From the NCBI GenBank assembly GCA_027014185.1, contig JALWEK010000079.1, positions 1-12,756 on the forward strand: a stretch of DNA of 12,756 bases, written 5' to 3'. The notes under the pieces were generated by a model that was given only the letters and a program-made list of their open reading frames with translations, made no database searches and was not told the DNA's origin. The first letter of the stretch is position 1; every line of letters begins with the position of its first letter. Both the position numbers and the translations under genes were made by a program. Source of the stretch: Aquificaceae bacterium. GTDB taxonomy: Bacteria > Aquificota > Aquificia > Aquificales > Aquificaceae. This document shows positions 1-7,214 of this stretch, in pieces.

Positions 1-132
1 GAGCACGTCTATCTCTTCACGTGCGATGAAGGAGGACACTTCTTCTGCTTCGCAGACCAACCTGACTTCGAACCACCAAAGGAGTACTACGAAGAGATCT
101 TCTCCTGTTCGACAGGAGGGGTGAGATGTTGA
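1..132 (+). CDS. Partial hypothetical protein (C-terminal end)
   Basis: Frame 1 is open from the first base of the window to a TGA at 130-132, giving the last 43 residues of a protein whose start lies outside. The visible part has three Cys in its body plus one at the last residue, many aromatic residues and an acidic segment (PKEYYEEIF). The stop overlaps the start of the next gene by 7 bases, and that gene's ribosome binding site (AGGAGGG, 114-120) lies inside this frame, so the two are probably co-transcribed and coupled. I do not recognise the family; the evidence for coding is the open frame, the composition and the tight junction. Confidence 0.7.
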   Translation, partial: EHVYLFTCDEGGHFFCFADQPDFEPPKEYYEEIFSCSTGGVRC

Positions 133-575
133 AAGAGAGGGTTAAGGTACCAACTTGTCTGGAGTGCGGAAGGACCCTGGAAGTCAGGATCAGGGTTCCG
201 GAGTACAAAGACTACATCTACAACCCGGAGGAAGACGAGTTTGTGGAAGACGAAGAAGAGAAAAGCTATATATGGGTGGAGGATGAAGAGGTATTTATTC
301 ACGAGGTAGTTTGTCCGAACTGCAAATGGAGGAAAGAGCTCGACCTGACAGCTCCGAAGAACAAAATAGTCGATGCTGTTATAGAAGAGTTCTACAACCC
401 CAAAAAGCTTATCGAGCACGCACTCACCCTGCTGGAAAAAGCAAAAAACGACTGGAATAAAGGGGTGACCAAGATACAGGAACAGAGAGCGGACATACCT
501 AACGAGATTTACGACTTACAGGTGGATCTGCTCCGTATAGGAGATGTCTTGAAGGAAGTGCAAAAGCTCCTATAA
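126..575 (+). CDS. Zinc-ribbon-like hypothetical protein
   Basis: 149 residues. Two CxxC pairs (C11/C14 and C63/C66) are separated by a beta-rich, very acidic segment (about residues 33-56, rich in E and D), the layout of a zinc ribbon with an insertion. The rest (about 75-149) is predicted helical and charged, with heptad-like leucines, so it may dimerise or bind a partner. The start is chosen because AGGAGGG lies 5 bases before the ATG at 126. The gene overlaps the preceding partial gene by 7 bases and is followed at once by a strong intrinsic terminator, so it is the last gene of a short + strand operon. A role in nucleic-acid or protein binding is only inferred from the zinc-ribbon pattern; no specific family is recognised. 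Confidence 0.85.
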   Translation: MLKERVKVPTCLECGRTLEVRIRVPEYKDYIYNPEEDEFVEDEEEKSYIWVEDEEVFIHEVVCPNCKWRKELDLTAPKNKIVDAVIEEFYNPKKLIEHALTLLEKAKNDWNKGVTKIQEQRADIPNEIYDLQVDLLRIGDVLKEVQKLL

Positions 576-580
576 CTGCT

Positions 581-610
581 AAACCGCTCCCTCGGGAGCG
601 GTTTTTATTT
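581..610 (+). terminator. Rho-independent terminator
   Basis: A perfect 10-base-pair stem (AAACCGCTCC at 581-590 and GGAGCGGTTT at 595-604) with a CTCG tetraloop is followed by a T-rich run (602-610). It sits 5 bases after the stop of the zinc-ribbon gene. Read on the minus strand the hairpin lacks a proper U tract (only TTT), so it mainly ends the + strand operon, although it may also help end the convergent helicase transcript, whose stop codon starts at 605. Confidence 0.93.
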
Positions 611-2443
611 TTCCTTCACTATCTCCTCAAGCTCTTCAGCAAAACCCTCCCTCTTTCGAGCAGTTATGTAAAGCTCCTTTTGAGCACGTGTGAGAGCTAC
701 ATACAGGATTCTCCTGTCGAGCCTCTTCTGCTCTACAAGCTTGCTTTCCCTGTAAGGTAGTATATGTGTCCCGGTTACTATGACGACAGGTCTTTCCAGT
801 CCCTTAGCGGACTTGTAGGGCATTACTACAAGCTTATCCGGGGGGACTTTTTTGAATCCCTTGGGGGAAACGGAGGAAAAGTAACGAACGCTCGCATTTC
901 CGAGCACACGCCTTGCGGTCTTTGCATAGCTCCCTACAAGCTCTGAGGTTGCGCAGAGTATGAAAACATCCCCTGCCTTGTATCCTCTACTTACAAGGTG
1001 CCTCAGTATCCTCTCGACAAGCTCAAACTCGTTGTCGCCCACGAACATCTTTACATAACCCTCGTCCGTTCTTATCGAGTATGCGTCCTCAAGCTCTATC
1101 TCCTTCAGTCTTTCAGCGAGAACCCTATCTCTCTTAAGGAACTCCACCGCTATCCCGAATATCTTCGATGGGTTTCTGTAACTCCTCTTGAGAACATCGG
1201 TCCTCCCTCTCGCATCGTACCCTACACTCGACCACACCCAGGGAGCCTGCCCATCTTTCTCATAGTCGTAGATCCTCTGAGTTTCATCAACACCGAAGAC
1301 CGTTATGCTGTCCTCTTTCTCCAGAGCTTTGATGAGTTTGAAAAAGTGCTTTTTAAAGTCCTGAGACTCATCTATGAGCAGGACATCGTACTTGTCCTCT
1401 TCTTTAAGGGGGTTAGATCCCACATATTCTATGACAGCTTCTTCAAGCCTCTCAATTCCCACATTTTTACTTTCCCCTATATACTTCCTGTATATTCGTC
1501 CCATAAGGGAGTGGATTGTAGTTATCTCGAAGTCTCCTACTTTCAGGGGCAGTCCTCTGAGCTTTATGAGGTTGTCTATAGAATTCTTTATCTCACTCAC
1601 AAGGGAGTTAGCGTAGGTAACGAATATTACCTTCTTCGAAGGATCGGAAAGCTTCTCCTGAAGACCCTTCGCTATGAGGACTACTGTCTTACCTGATCCA
1701 GCGGTTCCTCTGAGTATTCTGTATCCTCTCTTCAGGTTGTAGAGCAAGCTTTCCTGGTACAGGTCAAGGATAGGTATGTCTTTCTCGGTGAAGGAGAAAT
1801 CCATCTTGGATATGGTTTTGTGGGGGAACAGAGCCTTCCTTATAGCTTCAAAGTCCTCTTCGGTAACGGGATCCTTGAGCATCTTCCTCTGATACCCTTC
1901 AAAAGCAGAGAGTAGCTTGAGAAGGACGTTCTTCTCATGCTTGAAAAGACAGAGATCTCTGGGAAGTTTTTTCTTGAATACTTCCGGGAGCTTTTCATAT
2001 TCGGAGGGGGTTAGGTTCGGAAAGTAAAGCATGTATCTCACAGGAACCTTTTTACCCGTGAGGTCCATTATAAGGTTCACGAAGTCCTTCGCTTCCTTGT
2101 TAGGATCCGGAAACCTTTTGCCCTTCCAGACAAACCTGTCATCATCCCCTATCTTGCACTCTTTAAAGAACTCCGCATCCCACGCTTTGACCTCTATAAC
2201 GAGCACTCCTACGTGAGGGTGTATCCAGAGAATATCGGGCTCCCTCACCTGACGCCCGTGCACAAGCAGGGGTTTGTAGTAAAGTATGGATGCTACACCC
2301 CTGAGGTTGTGCTTGAGGTTTTCAAAAGCCCTCGCTTCCGTTTCCTTGTTCGGATCTCTGCTATTTTTATCAACTTCCACGTCCCCCAGCGCTATTACGT
2401 TCTCTATCCTCCCCTTCAAAAGCATCGTTATAATTTTAACCAT
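605..2443 (-). CDS. NERD nuclease-like domain / superfamily 1 (UvrD-Rep type) helicase fusion
   Basis: 612 residues. The N-terminal part (about 35-140) matches the NERD layout: E37, D70 and E84-x-K86 in a strand reading VLVIEVKAW, the PD-(D/E)xK nuclease-like set. The C-terminal part is a superfamily 1 helicase: Q-like LYQESLL (228-234), Walker A GTAGSGKT (246-253), DESQD (358-362), motif III GVDETQ (384-389), SYRNP (421-425), motif V YKSAKGLE (543-550) and motif VI YVALTRAQ (581-588) with arginine finger R586. All ATPase motifs are intact. The family acts on DNA in repair or, as NERD fusions, in defence or mobile-element functions; the precise role here is unknown. An ATG seven codons in (2425) is an alternative start. 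A GGGGAGGGAGG tract precedes the ATG at 2443. It converges on the zinc-ribbon gene. Confidence 0.93.
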   Translation of the reverse strand: MVKIITMLLKGRIENVIALGDVEVDKNSRDPNKETEARAFENLKHNLRGVASILYYKPLLVHGRQVREPDILWIHPHVGVLVIEVKAWDAEFFKECKIGDDDRFVWKGKRFPDPNKEAKDFVNLIMDLTGKKVPVRYMLYFPNLTPSEYEKLPEVFKKKLPRDLCLFKHEKNVLLKLLSAFEGYQRKMLKDPVTEEDFEAIRKALFPHKTISKMDFSFTEKDIPILDLYQESLLYNLKRGYRILRGTAGSGKTVVLIAKGLQEKLSDPSKKVIFVTYANSLVSEIKNSIDNLIKLRGLPLKVGDFEITTIHSLMGRIYRKYIGESKNVGIERLEEAVIEYVGSNPLKEEDKYDVLLIDESQDFKKHFFKLIKALEKEDSITVFGVDETQRIYDYEKDGQAPWVWSSVGYDARGRTDVLKRSYRNPSKIFGIAVEFLKRDRVLAERLKEIELEDAYSIRTDEGYVKMFVGDNEFELVERILRHLVSRGYKAGDVFILCATSELVGSYAKTARRVLGNASVRYFSSVSPKGFKKVPPDKLVVMPYKSAKGLERPVVIVTGTHILPYRESKLVEQKRLDRRILYVALTRAQKELYITARKREGFAEELEEIVKEK

Positions 2444-2468
2444 CCTCCCTCCCCTGTATCAGTTTGTT

Positions 2469-2491
2469 CGGGAGCTCCCCGCTCCCGTTTT
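2469..2491 (+). terminator. GC-rich hairpin with T run, possible terminator or attenuator
   Basis: CGGGAGC (2469-2475) and GCTCCCG (2481-2487) form a 7-base-pair stem with loop TCCCC, followed on the + strand by TTTTG. This resembles a short intrinsic terminator for + strand transcripts. No + strand gene lies directly upstream (the helicase is antisense here), so it could stop antisense transcription before the small gene at 2518, act as an attenuator of that gene, or be a structured leader of the helicase mRNA. The T run is short, hence low confidence. Confidence 0.4.
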
Positions 2492-2517
2492 GTCCCTAAG
2501 AAGTATCATTGTCTATT

Positions 2518-2715
2518 ATGGGTCCCGATCTTGAGGACAGGAAGGAATACTTGAAAGCGGAAAGGATTATGAGAGAGCTTGCTAAGGACGTTTCTGTTGT
2601 CCTGGAGACATACAGTTTCACCCTTGTGGAATGGAAGAAAGAAGGAAACACGATAAAGCTTATAGCGGAGAGAGGAAAGAGCAGGATGGAGCTTAAGTTC
2701 GAAATCAAAGCTTAG
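2518..2715 (+). CDS. Small hypothetical protein
   Basis: 65 residues from ATG 2518, with a TTG three codons upstream (2509) as an alternative start. The protein is charged and looks folded: an N-terminal amphipathic helix (DLEDRKEYLKAERIMRELA) followed by alternating beta-like stretches (VSVVLETYSFTLVEW, NTIKLIAE, RMELKFEIKA). No strong Shine-Dalgarno is visible (only AAGAAG near 2498-2503). It lies in reverse orientation between two minus-strand genes, and its last 11 bases overlap the 3' end of the convergent PIN-like gene. I recognise no family. The composition resembles the other proteins of the window, which supports it over its antisense frame. Confidence 0.65.
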   Translation: MGPDLEDRKEYLKAERIMRELAKDVSVVLETYSFTLVEWKKEGNTIKLIAERGKSRMELKFEIKA

Positions 2716-3247
2716 CTCTGCAATTAGCAGAACTTAAGAAGGATTGGGGGCTGAGGGGTTTTTCTTTACATAGATAGCTCTTGTATCCGAAGGTGATCAG
2801 GAGCAGAAAAAGAGCTTTATCACAAAGGAGGGAAAGATCAATTCTGTTGTCTCTGTGAGCTAAGAAAAAGCATATATCGTAGATGTCGAACTCCTCGCTC
2901 TGGAAGTGGGACAAGTACTTCTTAAGCTCTCTATATCTTGAGTATTCTTCATTATCCTTCCTTACTCTCTTTAGCTCTCCCACAAGGGCTTCGAGCTGTG
3001 AAGAAAGCTCATCATCGCTGTAGAGTTCATCTAACTTCCCTACTGATACAAGCCCGCTATAGACCAAACTGCGTACAATTTTCGTATTCCCAACCTGCTT
3101 GTCTATGTAATGGACTTCGCTCAGATTCCCGCTTATATTTTCGCAGAACTCCAGAAGGACAAGCACAAGATCATCAGGATTAATCCCCTTATTATTCCCA
3201 AGGAAATCCAAATGTATAAATATATTGGAATCTATCCCCCACCTCAT
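2705..3247 (-). CDS. PIN-like domain protein, candidate toxin
   Basis: 180 residues. The N-terminus (RWGIDSNIFIHLDF) is the first strand of a PIN-like RNase fold with D6. The C-terminal third (about 120-170) reads like the second half of the fold: acidic FDIYDICFFLAHRD, then LLCDKALFLLL with D143, then GYKSYL and PLSPQSFL. A charged helical region (about 78-118) is inserted, making it longer than a typical VapC of about 130 residues. Its ATG overlaps the stop of the XRE-ImmA gene as ATGA, so the two are coupled. Genomic surveys predict toxin-antitoxin pairs between PIN proteins and XRE-COG2856 regulators; a toxin role here is inference. The 3' end overlaps the convergent small gene by 11 bases. 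Confidence 0.7.
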   Translation of the reverse strand: MRWGIDSNIFIHLDFLGNNKGINPDDLVLVLLEFCENISGNLSEVHYIDKQVGNTKIVRSLVYSGLVSVGKLDELYSDDELSSQLEALVGELKRVRKDNEEYSRYRELKKYLSHFQSEEFDIYDICFFLAHRDNRIDLSLLCDKALFLLLITFGYKSYLCKEKPLSPQSFLSSANCRAKL

Positions 3248-4272
3248 GCGGAAACTAAAGAAGAAAACTTATCTTTGATGAAATTGATCTCAGTCGAAAG
3301 CTTATCAAGCAGATTTGCAAACCTCGGATAGGAAATTTGTCTGTTACACTCACACTTCAATCCGTAGCTTTCTGTTCTCTTGTGCAGGTCTCTCGCTATG
3401 TGGTCGAGGACGTCCTCGCTCACGCAGTACTTCCTCATCAGTTCCTCCTTTGATTTCTTGTCAAACTTCGACTTCTGGACATCCTCAAAGGGAACCAAGA
3501 GGTACTGGGCGAATTTATTAGCTAAAATTTCCCTGCCTTTGAGAGCAGGATCTTTTAACTCCTTAACAAAGAACTTTTCCTCCGCAAGAGGTGGGAAATC
3601 CTTGTTTCGGTCGCTCAGAAGGTGCAGGAGCTCGTGCGCTAAAGTAAAACGCTTCCTGCATTCGCTATTGATCCTGCTGTTCACAACTATAACCGGTATG
3701 GTAACTCCTGGAACATATATACTGAATCCATCAAGCTTTTCCAGATCAGTCTCCAGAACGTATATCTTCAGTACATTCAGAGCGTCCTCAAGTGTATCCA
3801 CGTTGTTATCTTCACGCAAACTCCTTACAATCTTGAGGGCTTTAGCTACTGCTACTTCATTACCCTCATTCACGAACAGACGCTCTTCACTGACAGGGTA
3901 GTAGGGAAGTTTGGGGAGATCTTCGTCTGTAAGGTCGTAGTAGAAATCGGAGACCAGATACACAAGACCTATTATCCTCGGAACCTTCTTCTTCTCCCGG
4001 GTTCCTATAAACTTTGCTCTGAAGTTTACCTTAGGATACCTGAAGTCCTCGTCAAAGAGGTACACAGGGTTGAGTCCGAAAACTCTTGCGTACTTCTGAA
4101 CCACATCGAGGAACCTTGCAGTTTGAGGGTTCTCGCCCCTTTCAACCCTTTCCACATCCTCCGTACCCACCCCCAGCTTTTTGCTAACATCATCCACAGA
4201 ATATCCGAAGGTCTCCCTTATCTCCTTAAGCGTCCTTCCTATTCTACCCTTCACATCCTTTCCCATCCGCAT
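3244..4272 (-). CDS. XRE-family HTH / ImmA-IrrE (COG2856) metallopeptidase fusion
   Basis: With the start at ATG 4272 the protein has 342 residues. Numbers here use the longer form from ATG 4302. An XRE helix-turn-helix spans about 19-85 (LKEIRETFGYSVDDVSKKLG then VERGENP). A zinc peptidase of the ImmA/IrrE type follows, with HELLH at 223-227 and a third-ligand candidate E258 in REILANKFAQYLLVP. Relatives cleave a phage- or ICE-type repressor or act as antitoxin-like regulators. I prefer 4272 (or 4266) because GGGAG stands 3 (or 9) bases upstream, while no ribosome binding site precedes 4302. Its stop overlaps the PIN-like gene (ATGA). The LexA/CI-like repressor at 10789 is a possible substrate within the same element (inference). 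Confidence 0.92.
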   Translation of the reverse strand: MRMGKDVKGRIGRTLKEIRETFGYSVDDVSKKLGVGTEDVERVERGENPQTARFLDVVQKYARVFGLNPVYLFDEDFRYPKVNFRAKFIGTREKKKVPRIIGLVYLVSDFYYDLTDEDLPKLPYYPVSEERLFVNEGNEVAVAKALKIVRSLREDNNVDTLEDALNVLKIYVLETDLEKLDGFSIYVPGVTIPVIVVNSRINSECRKRFTLAHELLHLLSDRNKDFPPLAEEKFFVKELKDPALKGREILANKFAQYLLVPFEDVQKSKFDKKSKEELMRKYCVSEDVLDHIARDLHKRTESYGLKCECNRQISYPRFANLLDKLSTEINFIKDKFSSLVSA

Positions 4273-4334
4273 AAGCTCCCATTCCGAGGTGATATATATC
4301 ATAATCGAGATTTTTTAAAATACTATGACCACGC

Positions 4335-6206
4335 TTACCTCCTCCACCTCCTCTTCCTGTACACCTTCTTCCTCTTCTTCCCGTTCTTCCTGCGGTAGGG
4401 AGTGGGTTCTTTCACCTCCACCCTCACCTTCTCAAGCTCCCTCGCTTGCTCCCTAACGAACTCTTTTATCCCTGACACGAACTCTTCATATCCTATCCTT
4501 TGCTTGTTCCTCTCCCTTATCTCCCTGAGCTTTTTCTCCCACTCCGCAGTCATCTCGGGAGAGGTCAAGGCAAGCTCTTTTTCGAGGAGCTTCTTCACGA
4601 GCTCTATTCCCTTTTCGGTAGGGACGAGCTGTTTTCCTTTAACGTACGCATATCCTCTTCTCTTCAAAGACTCCAGTATGGACGCTCTCGATGATGGTGT
4701 GCCCAGACCCAGCTTCTTCATCTTCTTTATCAAGCTCCCCTCCGTGTATCTGGGAGGAGGTTGAGTAAGCTTCTTCTCGCTCTTGACATCTTTGAGCTCA
4801 AGAACCTGTCCCTTAGAGAGGGGTGGAAGGAGGATGTCTTTTTCCTTCCCGTAAAGCTCTTTCCACCCGAGCTTCACAACTTTCCTCCCCTTAGCTCTGA
4901 AGAGGTACCCTCCCGCACGGATCTTAACCTTCGTCTCCTCGTACTCGTAGTAGTCCATGAAAGCTCCCACAAACCTCCTCCACACGAGGTCGTATATCCT
5001 CCTCTCCTCCCCGCTCAGGTCTGAGGAGGGAGGAGCTAAGGGAATGAGGGCGAAGTGGTCTGTGAGCTTCGAGTCGTCAAAGACCCTCTTCCCCACCTTA
5101 TCGACCTTCCAGAGGAGCTCCTTTTTCCCGAGCTTAGCGAGGACTTTCTTAGCAAGATCTCTGTCCTTCTCCGAGAGGTGCTGGGACTCGGTTCTCGGAT
5201 AGGAGAGAAGCTTCTTCTCATAGAGCTTCTGTGCAAGGTCGAGCGTCTTCTGTGCAGAGAACCCGTAGAGCCCGGACGCTTCCTGCTGGAGGGTGGTGAG
5301 GGAGTGAAGAAGAGGAGGGGGCTGTTTTCTGAGCTTCTTCTCCACCCACTCTACCTTTCCCTCCTTCACACGACCGAGGTCTTCAAGTATCTTCTGGGCT
5401 TCCTGGGGGGAGATCCTCCCTCCTTCTTTCCTCTCTCCTCCTCCCTCATCTCCCTCATCGCTTTCCAAAGAAGCGTCTCCTCCAGCTCCACTATCTTCTC
5501 CACCCCTCTCTTCCTTCCAGAGAAGAGCTTCAAAATCCTCCTTACCATCGCTGAACACCCCCTTTATGACGACGTAAGGTTCGGGTTTGAAGTTCTTTAT
5601 CTCCACCTCCCTCTGGACGAGGAGGGCAAGAGTAGGAGTCTGAACTCTCCCCACAGACCACCTTCCCTTGAGGTTGTGAATGAGAACCCTCGAAAGGGGT
5701 ATCCCCACCAACCAGTCAGAGTGCTGTCGTGCTAAAGCTTCCCAGTAAACGGAGTCGTAATTCTTAGCAGGTCTTTTAGCTTTTATCTCCTCCCTCACCA
5801 CATCGGGAGTTAGGGCTTTTGAGGTCCACATCCTGTATGTCCTGTCCCACTTCTTCCACCCTGCCTGAAGAAGGACAAGTCTTATCAGTAGCTCTCCTTC
5901 TCTCTCAGGATCTCCGAAGTTCCACACTTCCTCAGCTTTCTTCACGAGCTCCTTTATAACCTTGAACTGCTTTCCCGCTCCTTTCTTCAAGCGATACTCG
6001 AACCTCTCGGGGAAAGGGAGCTTCTCCTCCCTCGGTGCTATCTTCTCCGTATCTATCTCGAACAGGTGTCCGAAGCACCATGTTATGTAGAACTCCCCAA
6101 GCTCTTTATCCCACGCTTTTATGTACCCATCCTTCCTCTCGATCTTTGAGAAAGCTTTAGCTATGTCCTGAGCTACCGAGGGTTTTTCGCAAAGCACTAC
6201 CTTCAT
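4335..6206 (-). CDS. topB: Type IA DNA topoisomerase, topoisomerase III family
   Basis: 623 residues, close to the length of TopB. The Toprim domain begins at residue 1 (VVLCEKPSVA, E7) and ends its acidic motif at GDPEREGE (98-105). The type IA core includes GRVQTPTLALL (186-196), the catalytic tyrosine Y336 in LLSYPRTES, and LGLGTPSSRASI before RRGYAYVKG. It cleaves one DNA strand, relaxing or decatenating DNA; plasmid-borne copies help resolve replication intermediates. Oddities are D-to-E at the second Toprim Asp (DPE instead of DPD), a low-complexity acidic and glycine-rich insert (about 231-263) and a strongly basic tail (RRKNGKKRKKVYRKRRWRR), a likely DNA contact. GAGGAGGT lies 6 bases before the ATG; the start overlaps the upstream stop (ATGA). 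Confidence 0.95.
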   Translation of the reverse strand: MKVVLCEKPSVAQDIAKAFSKIERKDGYIKAWDKELGEFYITWCFGHLFEIDTEKIAPREEKLPFPERFEYRLKKGAGKQFKVIKELVKKAEEVWNFGDPEREGELLIRLVLLQAGWKKWDRTYRMWTSKALTPDVVREEIKAKRPAKNYDSVYWEALARQHSDWLVGIPLSRVLIHNLKGRWSVGRVQTPTLALLVQREVEIKNFKPEPYVVIKGVFSDGKEDFEALLWKEERGGEDSGAGGDASLESDEGDEGGGERKEGGRISPQEAQKILEDLGRVKEGKVEWVEKKLRKQPPPLLHSLTTLQQEASGLYGFSAQKTLDLAQKLYEKKLLSYPRTESQHLSEKDRDLAKKVLAKLGKKELLWKVDKVGKRVFDDSKLTDHFALIPLAPPSSDLSGEERRIYDLVWRRFVGAFMDYYEYEETKVKIRAGGYLFRAKGRKVVKLGWKELYGKEKDILLPPLSKGQVLELKDVKSEKKLTQPPPRYTEGSLIKKMKKLGLGTPSSRASILESLKRRGYAYVKGKQLVPTEKGIELVKKLLEKELALTSPEMTAEWEKKLREIRERNKQRIGYEEFVSGIKEFVREQARELEKVRVEVKEPTPYRRKNGKKRKKVYRKRRWRR

Positions 6207-7063
6207 GATGTTACCTCCTCAAATAGTTCCATCTGAACACCTGTAAGGCTCCCGTTCTCTACGAGAAAGTTCACGGTTGCCATGTTCCATGCTATCAGGG
6301 AAGCGGTCATGTATTTATCCTTCTCCCTGAGCTTAAGTCTTCTCCTGACGCCCTTGTCGTCCACAAAACTGAAGTACGCCCCGGTCAGACAGGCAAAGGA
6401 ACTATCTGCACTCGCAACCCCCATATCTCTCAGCTCAAGCAGATACTTCGGACTCCCCACACCGAAGACGTGAACGTGCACTCCGGAAGGGAGCTCCTCC
6501 ATGATAGCCTGAACTACCTTTCTTCTCTCCACAGGCTCACGGAAAGCTACCGAACCTATACCGAACCAGGCGTTTTCAAGGGAAAAGAAGCCTTCCCGCT
6601 CATACCACTCCACACACTCAAGGTAGTCGTCCGGGGTATCGCCCTGGATAACAAAGAGCTTTATCTGAGGGATGTCTTTCTCCGCAAGGAAGAGGGCATT
6701 CCTTCTGTTGATAGGAATCGCTTCTTCCTTCGTTATCCCGGCACGGGAAAGGAAATCGGGAAAGAGAAGGAGGTCCGCCATGACGACCACATCAGGCTCA
6801 ACCTGAAGCTGGATACCAAGAACCTTATTAGGATTTAGGGCATAATCAAGGACAGCCTGATGTCCGAGTCTCTTCACGAACCCTATCATCCCCGAGTCCG
6901 CCATGAGGAGATTTTTCTTTGCGTGGATAAGGTCAAGGTTCTTTCTCCATCTCCCATCGGTTTCAAGAACGTGAGCCGATATGAGCATATTCAGTTCCCT
7001 GTCGTCAAAGAGCCTTATAGCTCTGAACTCGGGCCCTGACATAACAGCGTGGAATACCAGCAT
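6203..7063 (-). CDS. TGT-fold transglycosylase, DpdA-like (putative 7-deazaguanine insertion into DNA or RNA)
   Basis: 286 residues with motifs of the tRNA-guanine transglycosylase TIM barrel in order: ADSGMIGF (55-62) with D56, equivalent to the DSGGF Asp; EPDVVVMAD (89-97); LFVIQGDTPDDYLECVEWYE (136-155); FGIGSVAFR (167-175); VHVFGVGSPKYLLEL (197-211); and ASADSS (217-222) with D220 at the nucleophile position. The SADS motif and the GxGS(V) and QG motifs resemble DpdA, the enzyme that exchanges guanine in DNA for preQ0 in phage and dpd systems. No Cys cluster for the zinc of canonical TGT is seen. No preQ0 synthesis genes lie in the window, so a substrate would come from the host or elsewhere on the element. 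It lies directly upstream of topB (ATGA overlap). TGT-fold membership is firm; DNA as substrate is inference. Confidence 0.8.
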   Translation of the reverse strand: MLVFHAVMSGPEFRAIRLFDDRELNMLISAHVLETDGRWRKNLDLIHAKKNLLMADSGMIGFVKRLGHQAVLDYALNPNKVLGIQLQVEPDVVVMADLLLFPDFLSRAGITKEEAIPINRRNALFLAEKDIPQIKLFVIQGDTPDDYLECVEWYEREGFFSLENAWFGIGSVAFREPVERRKVVQAIMEELPSGVHVHVFGVGSPKYLLELRDMGVASADSSFACLTGAYFSFVDDKGVRRRLKLREKDKYMTASLIAWNMATVNFLVENGSLTGVQMELFEEVTS

Positions 7064-7207
7064 TACACTTTCTCCCTCAAGAACATTTCCTCAATCCTCT
7101 TGGTCTTGCCAGCTTCGGGCGCACCGAAGATTATGGTCAGCTTCCAAGAAAGACGCTCCCCATGTAGCCAGTCCGCTCTTGCTAGTCCACTCTATTTTCG
7201 TCCCCAT
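7063..7207 (-). pseudogene. Frameshifted short P-loop (Walker A) protein fragment
   Basis: An ATG at 7207, 5 bases after a GAGG site, opens a frame reading MGTKIEWTSKSGLATWGASF. A +1 shift near 7144 joins it to a second frame reading KLTIIFGAPEAGKTKRIEE, a textbook beta strand, Walker A loop (GAPEAGKT, encoded at 7125-7102) and helix. That frame ends at TAA 7065-7063, overlapping the ATG of the TGT-fold gene as TAATG. The joined product would have about 47 residues. Frame 7207 alone runs 38 codons to a stop at 7093-7091; the P-loop frame has no start codon of its own after its upstream TAG. It may be a decayed ATPase, a sequencing error, or a recoded small protein. It follows the secreted-protein gene, overlapping its stop region. 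Confidence 0.5.
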
Positions 7208-7214
7208 CTTTTCC

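Noticed and set aside
998..1696. Open frame of 232 residues on the + strand.
   Set aside because: It lies opposite the helicase gene, whose motifs are intact; its sequence is Tyr/Leu/Ser-rich antisense composition with no motif.
2429..2434. TATAAT on the + strand near the start of the helicase gene.
   Set aside because: No acceptable -35 lies 15-19 bases upstream.
5055..5735. Open frame of 226 residues on the + strand.
   Set aside because: It is antisense to the topoisomerase core and reflects the purine-rich coding strand.
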